Shown here piece after piece: positions 51,607 to 58,792 of a DNA stretch of 64,000 nucleotides. This stretch comes from Paenibacillus sp. CF384. Its GTDB lineage: Bacteria; Bacillota; Bacilli; Paenibacillales; Paenibacillaceae. The translations under genes were made by a program, and so were the position numbers. Location: positions 124,001-188,000 of the forward strand of contig NZ_FNNV01000005.1 of the NCBI RefSeq assembly GCF_900106745.1. Direction: 5' to 3'. How positions within the stretch are numbered: the stretch's first letter is position 1; the number at the start of each line of letters is the position of its first letter. Under the pieces are notes generated by a model, which ran no database searches, was not told the origin of the DNA, and saw only the letters and a program-made list of their open reading frames with translations.

Positions 51607-51787
51607 TACACATTTCCTCCGAGATGTATTTGCACAGAACATCATCAAGATTATCCGATACAACACCGTTATTTGCAAGTACCGATTGTATCCTGTCTCT
51701 GACGAGCTCGCGAACTACTTCGTGAGGACGATCACCCACACGGACAATGCGTATGGTGAATGATTTTTTCTTCGTTTTTTTTTCCAT
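51590..51787 (-). CDS. Small basic protein before the recombinase, candidate directionality factor
   Basis: 65 aa from the ATG at 51787 (AGGGTGA upstream); a longer frame to 51838 would start inside a hairpin. Lys-rich start MEKKTKKKSFTIRIVRVGDR, then a helical region (EVVRELVRDRIQSVL). Its 3' end overlaps the recombinase start by 17 bp, so the two are translated together. I do not recognise the family. Size and place resemble excision cofactors of large serine recombinases such as SprB of SPbeta, but this is a guess from context. Confidence 0.65.
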   Translation of the reverse strand: MEKKTKKKSFTIRIVRVGDRPHEVVRELVRDRIQSVLANNGVVSDNLDDVLCKYISEEMCNEQKR

Positions 51788-51816
51788 ATCAGCATCACCC
51801 TGTGGTATTTTATGAG

Positions 51817-51845
51817 CGAGAGCATGGACTTTTTCCATGCTCTCG
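51817..51845 (-). terminator. Hairpin before the recombinase unit
   Basis: Perfect 11-bp stem CGAGAGCATGG / CCATGCTCTCG with a 7-nt loop, without a U-run. It lies just after the sigma-like gene. Minus-strand CATAAAATA (51806-51814) directly downstream matches the -10 pattern CATANNNTA of sigma-K promoters, but no -35 of that type is visible. Confidence 0.55.
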
Positions 51846-51848
51846 TAC

Positions 51849-52502
51849 TTATTCCTCGTATTCCATCAAAAACAAATTCCCTCCGAGATCCTCACTGACT
51901 TTCTTCTGTGCTCGCTCTACATACTCGCTGACAGAAGATTTCTGGATACAAAGCATATTGGCGATGTATGAATGTGAAAATCCTTGACCGTGTGCTAACT
52001 CATAGCATTCACGTTCCCGATCACTTAGACGACGCAGTGCCTCTTCGATCTGAAACAGCTGCCATTCGGTTAAAGTGGAGCTGCTGCGAGAATTGTATTG
52101 GTTTGAATATGCTTGCATGATAAGCGGATCTTTATATTTTTGACGCTGGTACGCCGATCGCCGCTCGATCCCGCGCTTACTTCCGCCTGGTTGCCTTCCG
52201 TTATGCAGCCATTCAATTACGTGATTTAAGTCGGATATGATTTCTTTTGTATCTTGAAGATCAACGAAAGCACCTTGGTTACTCGCTTTCCACAGTCTAT
52301 AAGCATTTCGATTCTTTTTCTCACCGAGCTGCTCCATCGTCATCCCAGTCTCTTCCTCAATTATCTCCTCAAGCTCACGCCGGCGCTTTTGATGATAGCG
52401 AAGAGTATGACGATACCATTTCTTCAAATCTTGGAGATCCACAACAAATCCGTGATCATCCTTTATGAAATATTTGTCCGGTTCATCACTCACATCTCTC
52501 AC
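51849..52502 (-). CDS. Phage-type sigma-70 region 4 protein (late activator-like)
   Basis: 217 aa. The N-terminal half is charged and helical (KKWYRHTLRYHQKRRRELEEIIEEETG); the C-terminal half holds a sigma region 4 HTH (ALRRLSDRERECYELAHGQGF, SYIANMLCIQKSSVSEYVERAQKK). It looks like positive-control sigma-like factors of prophages (ArpU/Xpf group). Start taken as GTG at 52502 with AAGGGG upstream. It may drive expression of the element's right-to-left genes, including the recombinase. Confidence 0.75.
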   Translation of the reverse strand: MRDVSDEPDKYFIKDDHGFVVDLQDLKKWYRHTLRYHQKRRRELEEIIEEETGMTMEQLGEKKNRNAYRLWKASNQGAFVDLQDTKEIISDLNHVIEWLHNGRQPGGSKRGIERRSAYQRQKYKDPLIMQAYSNQYNSRSSSTLTEWQLFQIEEALRRLSDRERECYELAHGQGFSHSYIANMLCIQKSSVSEYVERAQKKVSEDLGGNLFLMEYEE

Positions 52503-52558
52503 GCTCTCACGCCCCTTTAGTTGTTGTAGGAGATGCCCCGGCGAACCGGGGCCGTAAT

Positions 52559-52648
52559 TTAAAACAATTGCCTGATGAAATCAATGATTCCATACCACAT
52601 AGCACAACTGACTAACACAGCACCTGTCTTCCAGCCATTCCAGCGCAT
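52559..52648 (-). CDS. 29-aa membrane peptide
   Basis: MRWNGWKTGAVLVSCAMWYG then IIDFIRQLF: a short basic start and one membrane span. GGAGGA, five bases upstream, is embedded in the last codons of the acidic protein gene, so translation is coupled. Function unknown. Confidence 0.6.
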   Translation of the reverse strand: MRWNGWKTGAVLVSCAMWYGIIDFIRQLF

Positions 52649-52649
52649 G

Positions 52650-53117
52650 CTATTCCTCCAGATCGCCGAGCGGATCTTCATCATCGCCATGCTCATCTTC
52701 CGCTGAATCTTCATGCTCACCATCATCAGTTTCAGCTTCGTCATCCGCAGGCTGCTCTTCGGAAGCCTCTGCCTCTGATTCGCTATCTTCCTCCAGACCA
52801 GGCAACGAAACATCCTCGTGTTCTTCGGCAGCAGCAGCTTCTTCCAAGGTCAATTGCCGGCCGCCATCATCCACGTTGACCGATCCATCCTTATCGATGG
52901 TGCCGCGGATTCCTTCGTGTTGAACGGCAGAACGAATATCGTCAATGTCCATTTGAGATGAACCGACCCCCAGCGTTACTTGGCCGGCTGCCTTAAGCTT
53001 GTGAAGAGCAAGAATCTGTTCGTCGGATAGGTCGCCTCTTACTTGGAATTCAAGAACCGTCTCGTCCTTTTTGTTTGTGTTGAATTTCGTGAAATTTACG
53101 CCTAATATAGTTTTCAT
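52650..53117 (-). CDS. Acidic phage-like protein
   Basis: 155 aa. N-terminal 60 residues are structured (KTILGVNFTKFNTNKKDETVLEF, LSDEQILALHKLKAAGQVTLG); the C-terminal 70 residues are almost entirely Glu/Asp/Ala, so disordered and very acidic. No family recognised. A LexA-box-like site lies 24 bp before the ATG. Acidic phage proteins often mimic DNA; that role is a guess. Confidence 0.7.
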   Translation of the reverse strand: MKTILGVNFTKFNTNKKDETVLEFQVRGDLSDEQILALHKLKAAGQVTLGVGSSQMDIDDIRSAVQHEGIRGTIDKDGSVNVDDGGRQLTLEEAAAAEEHEDVSLPGLEEDSESEAEASEEQPADDEAETDDGEHEDSAEDEHGDDEDPLGDLEE

Positions 53118-53140
53118 TTAAAATTGCTCCTCTCGATTAT

Positions 53141-53154
53141 CAAACATATGTTCG
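53141..53154. promoter_or_regulatory. LexA/DinR box-like site before the acidic protein gene
   Basis: Minus strand CGAACATATGTTTG differs at one place from the B. subtilis consensus CGAACRNRYGTTYC. It is 24 bp before the start codon. Confidence 0.7.
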
Positions 53155-53206
53155 GTTTTATAGCAGCACTTTGCTGCCAGACGCCGGAGACGACCGGGGG
53201 TTAAAT

Positions 53207-53419
53207 CTATTTCATCGTGATTTCCGCAGTCGCCATCCCTAAGCATTCTGCTTCTGATTTAGTCGAATTACATACTGGGCAACGGATCTGCCTCACGAGT
53301 GGTCCGCGTTCAACCCAGAAATATTGATCACATCCATAGCAGACACAAACATATACTTCCTTCTGAATTGGTCGAGGAAATGACTCCACGTTCCCGCTGC
53401 GTTTTCGGTAGTTTGCCAA
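53207..53419 (-). CDS. Small zinc-ribbon protein
   Basis: 70 aa. Two Cys pairs, CVCYGCDQYFWV and RCPVCNSTKSE, form a zinc ribbon. The frame starts with TTG at 53419, just past the MazG-like stop; the ribosome site is weak. Phage-like accessory protein of unknown role. Confidence 0.6.
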   Translation of the reverse strand: MANYRKRSGNVESFPRPIQKEVYVCVCYGCDQYFWVERGPLVRQIRCPVCNSTKSEAECLGMATAEITMK

Positions 53420-53421
53420 GC

Positions 53422-53832
53422 CTAGAGCTTCTTCCCGCCGTGCCGGATCGGCCGCGTCGCATTGTAGGCCATCTTCTCAGTGATCGCTTTCTCTAGATCA
53501 ATTCCATATCGGCCGCATGCATCGAATACTCGAATCACGATGTCAGCCAGTTCTGATGGAATCCCACAAGGCTTACCGAGATGATCTTCTCCATCCCAAT
53601 TCATGACGTTACTGCTTTCATGAGTCAACAATCCTAAAGAGGGGTGCTTAAATTCGTACCATACTTTTGTACATCTGTGTCCATTCCGGTGATCTTCCAA
53701 CGCCTCGGAAGCCTCCGAGTGAATCAATGCTATGATTTCACCGAAACTCCGATCCTCTTGCCACCAGCCTTTGTTTACTGCGTTCTGGTGTGCTTCCTCG
53801 ATTAATTGATTAATAGATTTTTCCACGTTCAT
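53422..53832 (-). CDS. MazG-like nucleotide pyrophosphohydrolase
   Basis: 136 aa, all-alpha NTP pyrophosphatase. Visible: IIALIHSEASEALEDHRNG (ExxE metal motif) and SELADIVIRVFDACGRYG (ExxD motif). Phage members hydrolyse non-canonical dNTPs or (p)ppGpp. Its ATG overlaps the stop of the 35-aa membrane peptide. Residues about 50-85 form an insertion (HPSLGLLTHESSNVMNWDGE) not usual in the family. Confidence 0.8.
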   Translation of the reverse strand: MNVEKSINQLIEEAHQNAVNKGWWQEDRSFGEIIALIHSEASEALEDHRNGHRCTKVWYEFKHPSLGLLTHESSNVMNWDGEDHLGKPCGIPSELADIVIRVFDACGRYGIDLEKAITEKMAYNATRPIRHGGKKL

Positions 53833-53936
53833 TCCCTCCTCATAATCTTCCGTATTGTCAAGGAGATAAATCGAATTGCTACGAGTGCTAAGCTAAAGAT
53901 TCCAACGGAATTAAAAACTGCCTCCGGCCAATTCAT
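53829..53936 (-). CDS. 35-aa membrane peptide ahead of the MazG-like gene
   Basis: MNWPEAVFNSVGIFSLALVA followed by IRFISLTIRKIMRRE: one membrane span and a basic tail. GGAGGG precedes the ATG by seven bases and the stop overlaps the next start (ATGA). A LexA-box-like site lies 23 bp upstream. Function unknown. Confidence 0.6.
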   Translation of the reverse strand: MNWPEAVFNSVGIFSLALVAIRFISLTIRKIMRRE

Positions 53937-53958
53937 GGTCGTTCCCTCCTCAAAACAA

Positions 53959-53972
53959 GATCATACGTTCGG
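53959..53972. promoter_or_regulatory. LexA box-like site before the 35-aa gene
   Basis: Minus strand CGAACGTATGATC: left half-site exact, right half-site with mismatches. It is 23 bp before the start codon, like the sites at 53141 and 56783. Confidence 0.5.
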
Positions 53973-54016
53973 TTTAATGACAGCACGAAACCCTTTACCG
54001 AGCGAAGGCGCGGTAT

Positions 54017-54709
54017 TTACCAAGCAAAACTTTCGGGTACATATACTTGAACTTGTGTCCGAAGAATCTGACGGAGGTCTGTCTGCGGCTCCATGTGGTC
54101 CGTTTCAGCAACTCTAATCAGATAGCGCCACTCGTGTTTCGTTGCATAGACACCGCGGTGGATGGTCCACCAATCGAATTCAACAGCCTGGCAGCTTGGA
54201 GCGGTCACAGTCTTAAGTGGGATGTTTTCTTCACAATGTCTCATGCGTTCTGTAGCCTGATTGATGAGCTTATTCAAATCTGGATGTGGACCATCAGGCA
54301 ATTCAATAAGCTGTGGTTGAGCGACAAACTCGGTTAGGCAGCCTGCACCAGTCACAATCAGATGAAATCGTGACGTTGTCATTTCTTCTTGGGCATGTAT
54401 ATTCGGGACGTCTTTCACTTCTGGCCGGAGCTCCTTACCACGCGGCACGCCATCAGTATGCCAATTCGGAATAGCCGGACACATTCCTGGCATGAGCATG
54501 TGGACCTTAGTATCTACGACGATGTGCTTCCGATCGAACCTTAGATCCATCGCTCCAATTGCTGCTTTCGTAAGCTCGCCGCCATATTTCAGTGCATCAT
54601 CTAGCGAAGCGTTCCAAAGCTGCGGCGTATTCTTCAGTACATCGATTGTTGGTTGCTCAATGGCTCCGCCATAACGTAGTGGTGTGCGGTTGAATAAAAT
54701 ACGACTCAT
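54017..54709 (-). CDS. Phage-like protein with a candidate Fe(II)/2-oxoglutarate oxygenase core
   Basis: 230 aa. No family recognised with certainty. PNWHTDGVPRG (His84, Asp86) and FDWWTIHRGVYATKHEWRYLIRV (His184, Arg195/199) have the order and spacing of the HxD...H...R metal and co-substrate site of double-stranded beta-helix oxygenases. No membrane segment. ATG overlaps the RuvC-like stop. Such enzymes in phages can modify DNA bases or proteins; that use is inference. The next gene starts after an 80-bp gap. Confidence 0.5.
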   Translation of the reverse strand: MSRILFNRTPLRYGGAIEQPTIDVLKNTPQLWNASLDDALKYGGELTKAAIGAMDLRFDRKHIVVDTKVHMLMPGMCPAIPNWHTDGVPRGKELRPEVKDVPNIHAQEEMTTSRFHLIVTGAGCLTEFVAQPQLIELPDGPHPDLNKLINQATERMRHCEENIPLKTVTAPSCQAVEFDWWTIHRGVYATKHEWRYLIRVAETDHMEPQTDLRQILRTQVQVYVPESFAW

Positions 54710-55251
54710 AGTGATCTTTTCCCCTTTGCCTTTTTCTCCGGCGGACTCTCGATCGCTTCGAGCACTTCACGTTGGAACGAAGTGAATGCTGTTGACATGA
54801 GCTCCGCGTTATAAGAGTTCAGACCGAGCGCAATGTGTGCCAAGACGAAAGCGTCCAGAACGTTATTGCTGCTGCTCTCGAATCCCCAGCGTTTGAAGAT
54901 GTGGACACCAAGTTCATCCTTCTTCGTGTTACCCTTACCGCTGGCGAACTTCTTGAGCTGGGAAGGCGAGGCTTCGATGTAGCTCATTCCGCGGCGGAAG
55001 AGTGCCATCCGGAGGCCCCAACCAATGCCGCCGAGTTGTATAGCCTGCTGAGAAGCGAAGCCAAACCCCTCAATGACGATTACATCATCTGGATATATAT
55101 GATCTATGATTTCGTCAATCTGTGTGGACATACGCTTCGGGTCCGTCTTGCCGATACCCTGCAGTTCCTTCTTTTGAAGCACTCCTCCTGCAGTATCTAG
55201 TGCGACGAAACCGCACCGCGTTGATGGATCAAGTCCTACAAATCGAGTCAT
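54706..55251 (-). CDS. RuvC-like Holliday junction resolvase
   Basis: 181 aa, RNase H fold. Acidic active-site residues: Asp8 in FVGLDPSTRCGF, Glu61 in VIVIEGFGF, and Asp133 in NNVLDAFVLAHIA. Phage RuvC-type enzymes resolve recombination or replication branches. The C-terminus has a basic tail (PPEKKAKGKRSL). Starts overlap with its neighbours on both sides (ATGA). Confidence 0.85.
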   Translation of the reverse strand: MTRFVGLDPSTRCGFVALDTAGGVLQKKELQGIGKTDPKRMSTQIDEIIDHIYPDDVIVIEGFGFASQQAIQLGGIGWGLRMALFRRGMSYIEASPSQLKKFASGKGNTKKDELGVHIFKRWGFESSSNNVLDAFVLAHIALGLNSYNAELMSTAFTSFQREVLEAIESPPEKKAKGKRSL

Positions 55252-55412
55252 TGTGCTGCACCTTCCTTTCCGTGGAACGGCCGTCCACCATCATATTCGC
55301 GGATAGCGTCTTCCAATGTAAATGTTTTAGCGATTGATGCTCTATCAGACATTACTCGTCTGACTTGGTCAGCATCACTAAATAACATGATCCAGTAAAA
55401 TGTGTCAGGCAT
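55248..55412 (-). CDS. Small hypothetical protein
   Basis: 54 aa from the ATG at 55412 (GGAGG six bases upstream, overlapping the preceding gene). Begins MPDTFYWIMLFSDADQVRRV; a DUF-like small phage protein, not recognised. The longer frame starting at 55472 lies inside the upstream gene and is rejected. Confidence 0.55.
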   Translation of the reverse strand: MPDTFYWIMLFSDADQVRRVMSDRASIAKTFTLEDAIREYDGGRPFHGKEGAAQ

Positions 55413-55644
55413 TGGCGCCCTCCAATCTCGCAAGCAGTTGTTCGTTTTGTTCACGTAGCCGCTGGAGTTCATCCTCCAAGGAATGATCGCTTTTAATCAC
55501 TATTGCTCGCGGTGCTCCAGGTACACGTTTGATGAGTGCAGCAGCTTCAAGTTGATCCAGATAGCGAAGGATTGTTGACGCGCTGTTTAAGTTGATTCCT
55601 TTGGAAATTTCGCGCACTGTCGGTGGATATTTATTTTCTTCCAT
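55405..55644 (-). CDS. LexA-N-terminal-like winged-helix regulator
   Basis: 79 aa. The N-terminal winged helix resembles the LexA DNA-binding domain (YPPTVREISKGINLNSASTI, RYLDQLEAAALIKR), followed by a short Leu/Glu coiled coil (LEDELQRLREQNEQLLARLEG). There is no peptidase domain, so it cannot self-cleave. It could compete at the LexA-like boxes of the element; this is speculation. Confidence 0.65.
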   Translation of the reverse strand: MEENKYPPTVREISKGINLNSASTILRYLDQLEAAALIKRVPGAPRAIVIKSDHSLEDELQRLREQNEQLLARLEGANA

Positions 55645-55660
55645 AATTTATTTATGGCAA

Positions 55661-55687
55661 TAAAAAAGCACCCCCGAAGGAGTGCTC
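55661..55687 (-). terminator. Terminator with UUCG loop after the DUF2513-like gene
   Basis: AGCACTCC-TTCG-GGGGTGCT on the minus strand, followed by TTTTTTATT. The stem begins at the stop codon of the upstream gene. Confidence 0.85.
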
Positions 55688-56066
55688 ATTTATTCAGTCC
55701 TAATTTTCCAAGAGCAAATGCTTTTGCAGCCTCAAGGGCTACCGCCCCAATTACCGTAATAGGTAACGTGGATAAATCCTTGCCTATCTTATTTTTCATA
55801 TCAGCCCACACGCTGTCATTTCGGATTGAATCAAGAAATTCATGTCCATTCCACAACATTCGAGTCGGCCTAATAAACCTAGTCTCATCAGGTACAGATG
55901 AAGCCTGTATAAATCCAGCTTCTCTCAAAAGCTTAACATGATAAGTAACTTCAATTTCAGAAAAACCTTCAAACCTTAATGGAACCCAGTTGTTACCGCC
56001 AACCGCATGCTCTTCTACTTCCAAGAGAATTTTTCTGAGTAAGTCCATATCCCTTTTCAACATCAA
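55686..56066 (-). CDS. DUF2513-like protein
   Basis: 126 aa. KRDMDLLRKILLEVEEH at the start and YHVKLLREAGFIQAS ... WNGHEFLDSIRNDSVW are the hallmarks of the DUF2513 family, a predicted winged-helix protein found in phages. The C-terminus ends in a short hydrophobic helix (AVALEAAKAFALGKLG). Function unknown. Confidence 0.7.
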   Translation of the reverse strand: MMLKRDMDLLRKILLEVEEHAVGGNNWVPLRFEGFSEIEVTYHVKLLREAGFIQASSVPDETRFIRPTRMLWNGHEFLDSIRNDSVWADMKNKIGKDLSTLPITVIGAVALEAAKAFALGKLGLNK

Positions 56067-56147
56067 TCACCTCAAGTTGGAAATTCGACGAGAGGAAGGA
56101 GTTTCCTCTCCACGCACCGAATATTGTCTTTTTAGGAGGCGATCATC

Positions 56148-56345
56148 ATGTTTAGCATCGGTCAGGAGCTCTACCTGGAATCCGAATTGAAACGAGTAAA
56201 ACTTGCTCAACTGCCAATTGTGGTTAAATACTTGGAAGGCGAGATCGCCGATTACGGCGGACCGATCCAGGAGCTTAACGAACATTCCGTGAGGGTAAAT
56301 GATATGTACTACACAAAAGCGGCCTGCCGGTTCTATATCCGGTAA
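56148..56345 (+). CDS. Small hypothetical protein on the opposite strand
   Basis: 65 aa. AGGAGG lies before the ATG and a terminator overlaps the stop, so it is probably expressed. MFSIGQELYLESELKRVKLA, later YLEGEIADYGG. One of only two plus-strand genes in the element, divergent from the DUF2513-like gene, so it could be a regulator. Not recognised. Confidence 0.6.
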   Translation: MFSIGQELYLESELKRVKLAQLPIVVKYLEGEIADYGGPIQELNEHSVRVNDMYYTKAACRFYIR

Positions 56346-56356
56346 GCCGCTTTTAT
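56325..56356. terminator. Terminator after the 65-aa gene
   Basis: AAAAGCGGC / GCCGCTTTT with inner GCCGG / CCGG, then TTATTATTT on the plus strand. It also lies at the end of the convergent minus-strand gene. Confidence 0.8.
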
Positions 56357-56757
56357 TATTTCAGAGAATGAACTCTCGACAAACCCATCTCCGCACGCGC
56401 TACGTACTTTCCAAGCTTAATTTGGAGATCCGTTTTAATTACAAAGTGCATAATACCAAAATCGTTCTGGTAGCCTCGGCATTTGTACCGATACCAAATT
56501 GCGGCTTCGCTAGTTTTTTCATGCAGAGCCCACACCTTAATATCAGCATGCTTAAGCTGCCGCCGTATTTCAACGAGATCCTCATGGATTAAATCAAGCA
56601 GGTGCTCGTTAGTAGCTAGGAAAAGTGCCTTGAGAGGCTGGTTTGTACGTTCCATTTTTTTGCGCTGCTTCTCGACCACATCCAGAAGCATGGGCAACAG
56701 ACAACTGTCTCGGATCATTTCCAGTTCTTCTTTAGTAGCTAATTGTACGCCGCCCAT
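56356..56757 (-). CDS. Hypothetical phage-like protein under a LexA-like box
   Basis: 133 aa, helical and basic (VEKQRKKMERTNQPLKALFLAT, LVEIRRQLKHADIKV). The C-terminal half has a Tyr-rich segment (AAIWYRYKCRGYQND). No family recognised. Expressed from a TATAAT promoter with a LexA-like box directly upstream (56783-56796); GAGGTG precedes the ATG. Confidence 0.6.
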   Translation of the reverse strand: MGGVQLATKEELEMIRDSCLLPMLLDVVEKQRKKMERTNQPLKALFLATNEHLLDLIHEDLVEIRRQLKHADIKVWALHEKTSEAAIWYRYKCRGYQNDFGIMHFVIKTDLQIKLGKYVARAEMGLSRVHSLK

Positions 56758-56774
56758 AATGTCACCTCATGGGT

Positions 56775-56796
56775 ATTATATGCGAACAATTGTTCT
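56775..56796 (-). promoter_or_regulatory. Promoter with overlapping LexA box-like site
   Basis: Minus strand CGAACAATTGTTCT-like dyad (56783-56796) immediately upstream of TATAAT (56775-56780), 17 bp before the ATG region. A repressor there would block the promoter. Confidence 0.65.
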
Positions 56797-56804
56797 TAAA
56801 TCAA

Positions 56805-57650
56805 TTAGAGAATGAATTCCATGAATACAGGTGAGCGAAGCATTCCATTCTTCGTCCAGTTCCTCGTCTTCACTCGAGCCTTGATAACCGGCTGCAAGTG
56901 GACGAAATCCTTATCGTCCTTAATGGCCAACTTATCAACTACACTCCGGAATGCCTTCTTGTGGTCATCGTTCACTCCGAACTCGACGATGCCCGCCGGC
57001 CGGATCCGTCCGTTGTCTTCTACCGAAGTAAGCCAGCCGAATTCGTTCTTCTTATAGCCAGTCAAGTAAACCTCAGCTTCGGTCCAGTTGATTACCTTCT
57101 GCCAAGATGGCGATCGGGTATCAACCTTATACCTCGAATTCAAATCCTTGATTACTATGCCTTCAAGCCCATGCAGCTGCACCGCTTCGAAATAGTCGAT
57201 AATGCTGCCGTTAGACACTTGAACCTTGGTATAGTACTCATTATCTCGGAAAGCTTCAGCAAGCAGTGCTTTCCTCCGTGCAAGCGGCAAACCTGTCACA
57301 TCGATCCCGCGGTGCCGGAGAATATCAAAGGCACAGAACGTGACTTTCGTCTTGCTCGTCTTTGACTGGAACCGCGACATCATTTCTTCGAAATCAGGCT
57401 TTCCTTGTTTATCAATTACAACCAGTTCCCCGTCAAGTATTGTGCCTTGCGGGAATGGTGGTTTATGCAGTTCTGGAAACTTTGCAGATACATCGTTGTT
57501 GTGCCGAGTATACAGCTTCAGTTCATCCATGTTCGATACGATCAACCGGATGCCGTCGAACTTCATCTCAGCGATGTGGTTGCGTTTGTCATATGCCCTG
57601 TTGTTTGGAGCGTACTGCAGCAACATTGGAGAAATAAACATTTTCATCAC
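56805..57650 (-). CDS. ATP-dependent DNA ligase (YoqV/LigB-like)
   Basis: 281 aa. Motif I with the nucleotidyl Lys30: AEMKFDGIRLIV; motif III ILDGELVVIDKQG and the AFDILRHRG segment; motif IV LEGIVIKDLNSRYKV and motif V WQKVIN. The small OB domain follows (VYLTGYKKNEFGWL). It resembles the small ATP-dependent ligase of SPbeta. It can seal nicks during element replication or recombination. The start may be GTG 57650, ATG 57647 or ATG 57641. Confidence 0.85.
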   Translation of the reverse strand: MMKMFISPMLLQYAPNNRAYDKRNHIAEMKFDGIRLIVSNMDELKLYTRHNNDVSAKFPELHKPPFPQGTILDGELVVIDKQGKPDFEEMMSRFQSKTSKTKVTFCAFDILRHRGIDVTGLPLARRKALLAEAFRDNEYYTKVQVSNGSIIDYFEAVQLHGLEGIVIKDLNSRYKVDTRSPSWQKVINWTEAEVYLTGYKKNEFGWLTSVEDNGRIRPAGIVEFGVNDDHKKAFRSVVDKLAIKDDKDFVHLQPVIKARVKTRNWTKNGMLRSPVFMEFIL

Positions 57651-57746
57651 CCTATTCCATTATAAACCCTCGGAGTCTAATAAATTGCGGGAATTTGTGG
57701 GCAAAGAAAAAGAGGGACCACTAGTTAGTTGGTACCTCATCATACT

Positions 57747-58067
57747 TCAATATTTGACTGTTCCTAAGACAGAGTGCAGCTTCTTATTTTTAACACTAAA
57801 GAAAGTATATTCATCTCCAACAGTGAGCATCATCCCACTGATTTTCCTGCTTTTAATATAAATATCCTCAGTCATCGAACAGCTAGTGCATGAGAATGTA
57901 ATTACCTTGAAGGTCGGTGTGTCACTTTTACTGTTCCGCATTTTGCCATTGGAGCAAGAGTCGCATTTCACATAAGTATCGCCGGCTTCTATAACGAGTC
58001 TTCCATCGAACTTGTTTACTGGCTTAATTCTGAAATTGTATATATCCTTAAGCGCTGCTCTCAACAA
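57747..58067 (-). CDS. Hypothetical zinc-ribbon protein
   Basis: 106 aa. Two Cys pairs, VKCDSCSNGKM and SCTSCSM, about 30 residues apart, suggest a zinc ribbon; the rest is beta-rich. Not recognised. It lies 97 bp upstream of the ligase on the same strand; the gap shows no clear signal. A LexA-like box lies 136 bp upstream of its start. Confidence 0.6.
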   Translation of the reverse strand: MLRAALKDIYNFRIKPVNKFDGRLVIEAGDTYVKCDSCSNGKMRNSKSDTPTFKVITFSCTSCSMTEDIYIKSRKISGMMLTVGDEYTFFSVKNKKLHSVLGTVKY

Positions 58068-58202
58068 ATTTATTCACCCTCACCACTGAGTAATTTCTTA
58101 GTGAAATTATCCTATATTGAATAGGAATTCTGCAAGCAGTCATTTAGATATTACTGGTGCCCGCCAGCGAGAGCAGAAAGGGCTTGTGCTGTAATCATAC
58201 CC

Positions 58203-58216
58203 CAAACATACGTTCT
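58203..58216. promoter_or_regulatory. LexA box-like site in the right intergenic region
   Basis: Minus strand AGAACGTATGTTTG, two mismatches from the consensus. The surrounding 252-bp gap (58068-58319) has no gene; nothing else in it was recognised. Confidence 0.45.
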
Positions 58217-58319
58217 GCCTGTATAACCAATGGTTATGATCGTTTGGTGATGATTTCGAAGGGTTGTTTACCTTCTCACTTATAGGTGGCAGTCGTAGGA
58301 CAGAAAATGAGCATTTTAC

Positions 58320-58610
58320 TCAAGCCCTTTTCTCCAGTACTAATTCCAACGCCAGTTTGAGATCTTTGGGTTCATAATAGTCCAACCATTCTTTCCCCTC
58401 AGAGATGCGCTTGCTGTCATCGGCCAGATAACGTCCATAATCGAAATTCAGCACAGTGCCATCTTCGCTCATCTGAAAATATGTAGCCAGATCATCTGGC
58501 GAATCAATTGAGAAAAATCCACCTCGCTCGTTATAGGCAAATAACTCCGCATCTTGTGGCAGCTTCTGCAAATAGGCTATTAAGTCCTTAACCGTTATAG
58601 CATCATCCAT
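58320..58610 (-). CDS. Hypothetical protein at the right end of the element
   Basis: 96 aa from the ATG at 58610, with GGTGA eight bases upstream; a longer open frame runs into the attachment region without a site. Helical: ITVKDLIAYLQKLPQDAELFAY, later LDYYEPKDLKLALELVLEKR. Not recognised. The 189 bp up to the attachment site hold a short palindrome GGCTTTGCAAAGCC (58675-58688) and no further gene. Confidence 0.6.
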   Translation of the reverse strand: MDDAITVKDLIAYLQKLPQDAELFAYNERGGFFSIDSPDDLATYFQMSEDGTVLNFDYGRYLADDSKRISEGKEWLDYYEPKDLKLALELVLEKRA

Positions 58611-58792
58611 GAAATTGTCACCCAACCTTTTTATCAATATGTAATTGTCAATGATCGAATTATATGTAAAGGCCGGCTTTGCAAAGCCAGCTCGGTGCGG
58701 GATCCGCGACCATCGCGCCAGTTGGTGGTGGCTAGGTTTCGTCCGCTTATGCTGCGGGCTCATCAGGCGATATAATTGTTCCGTGTTTCAAA

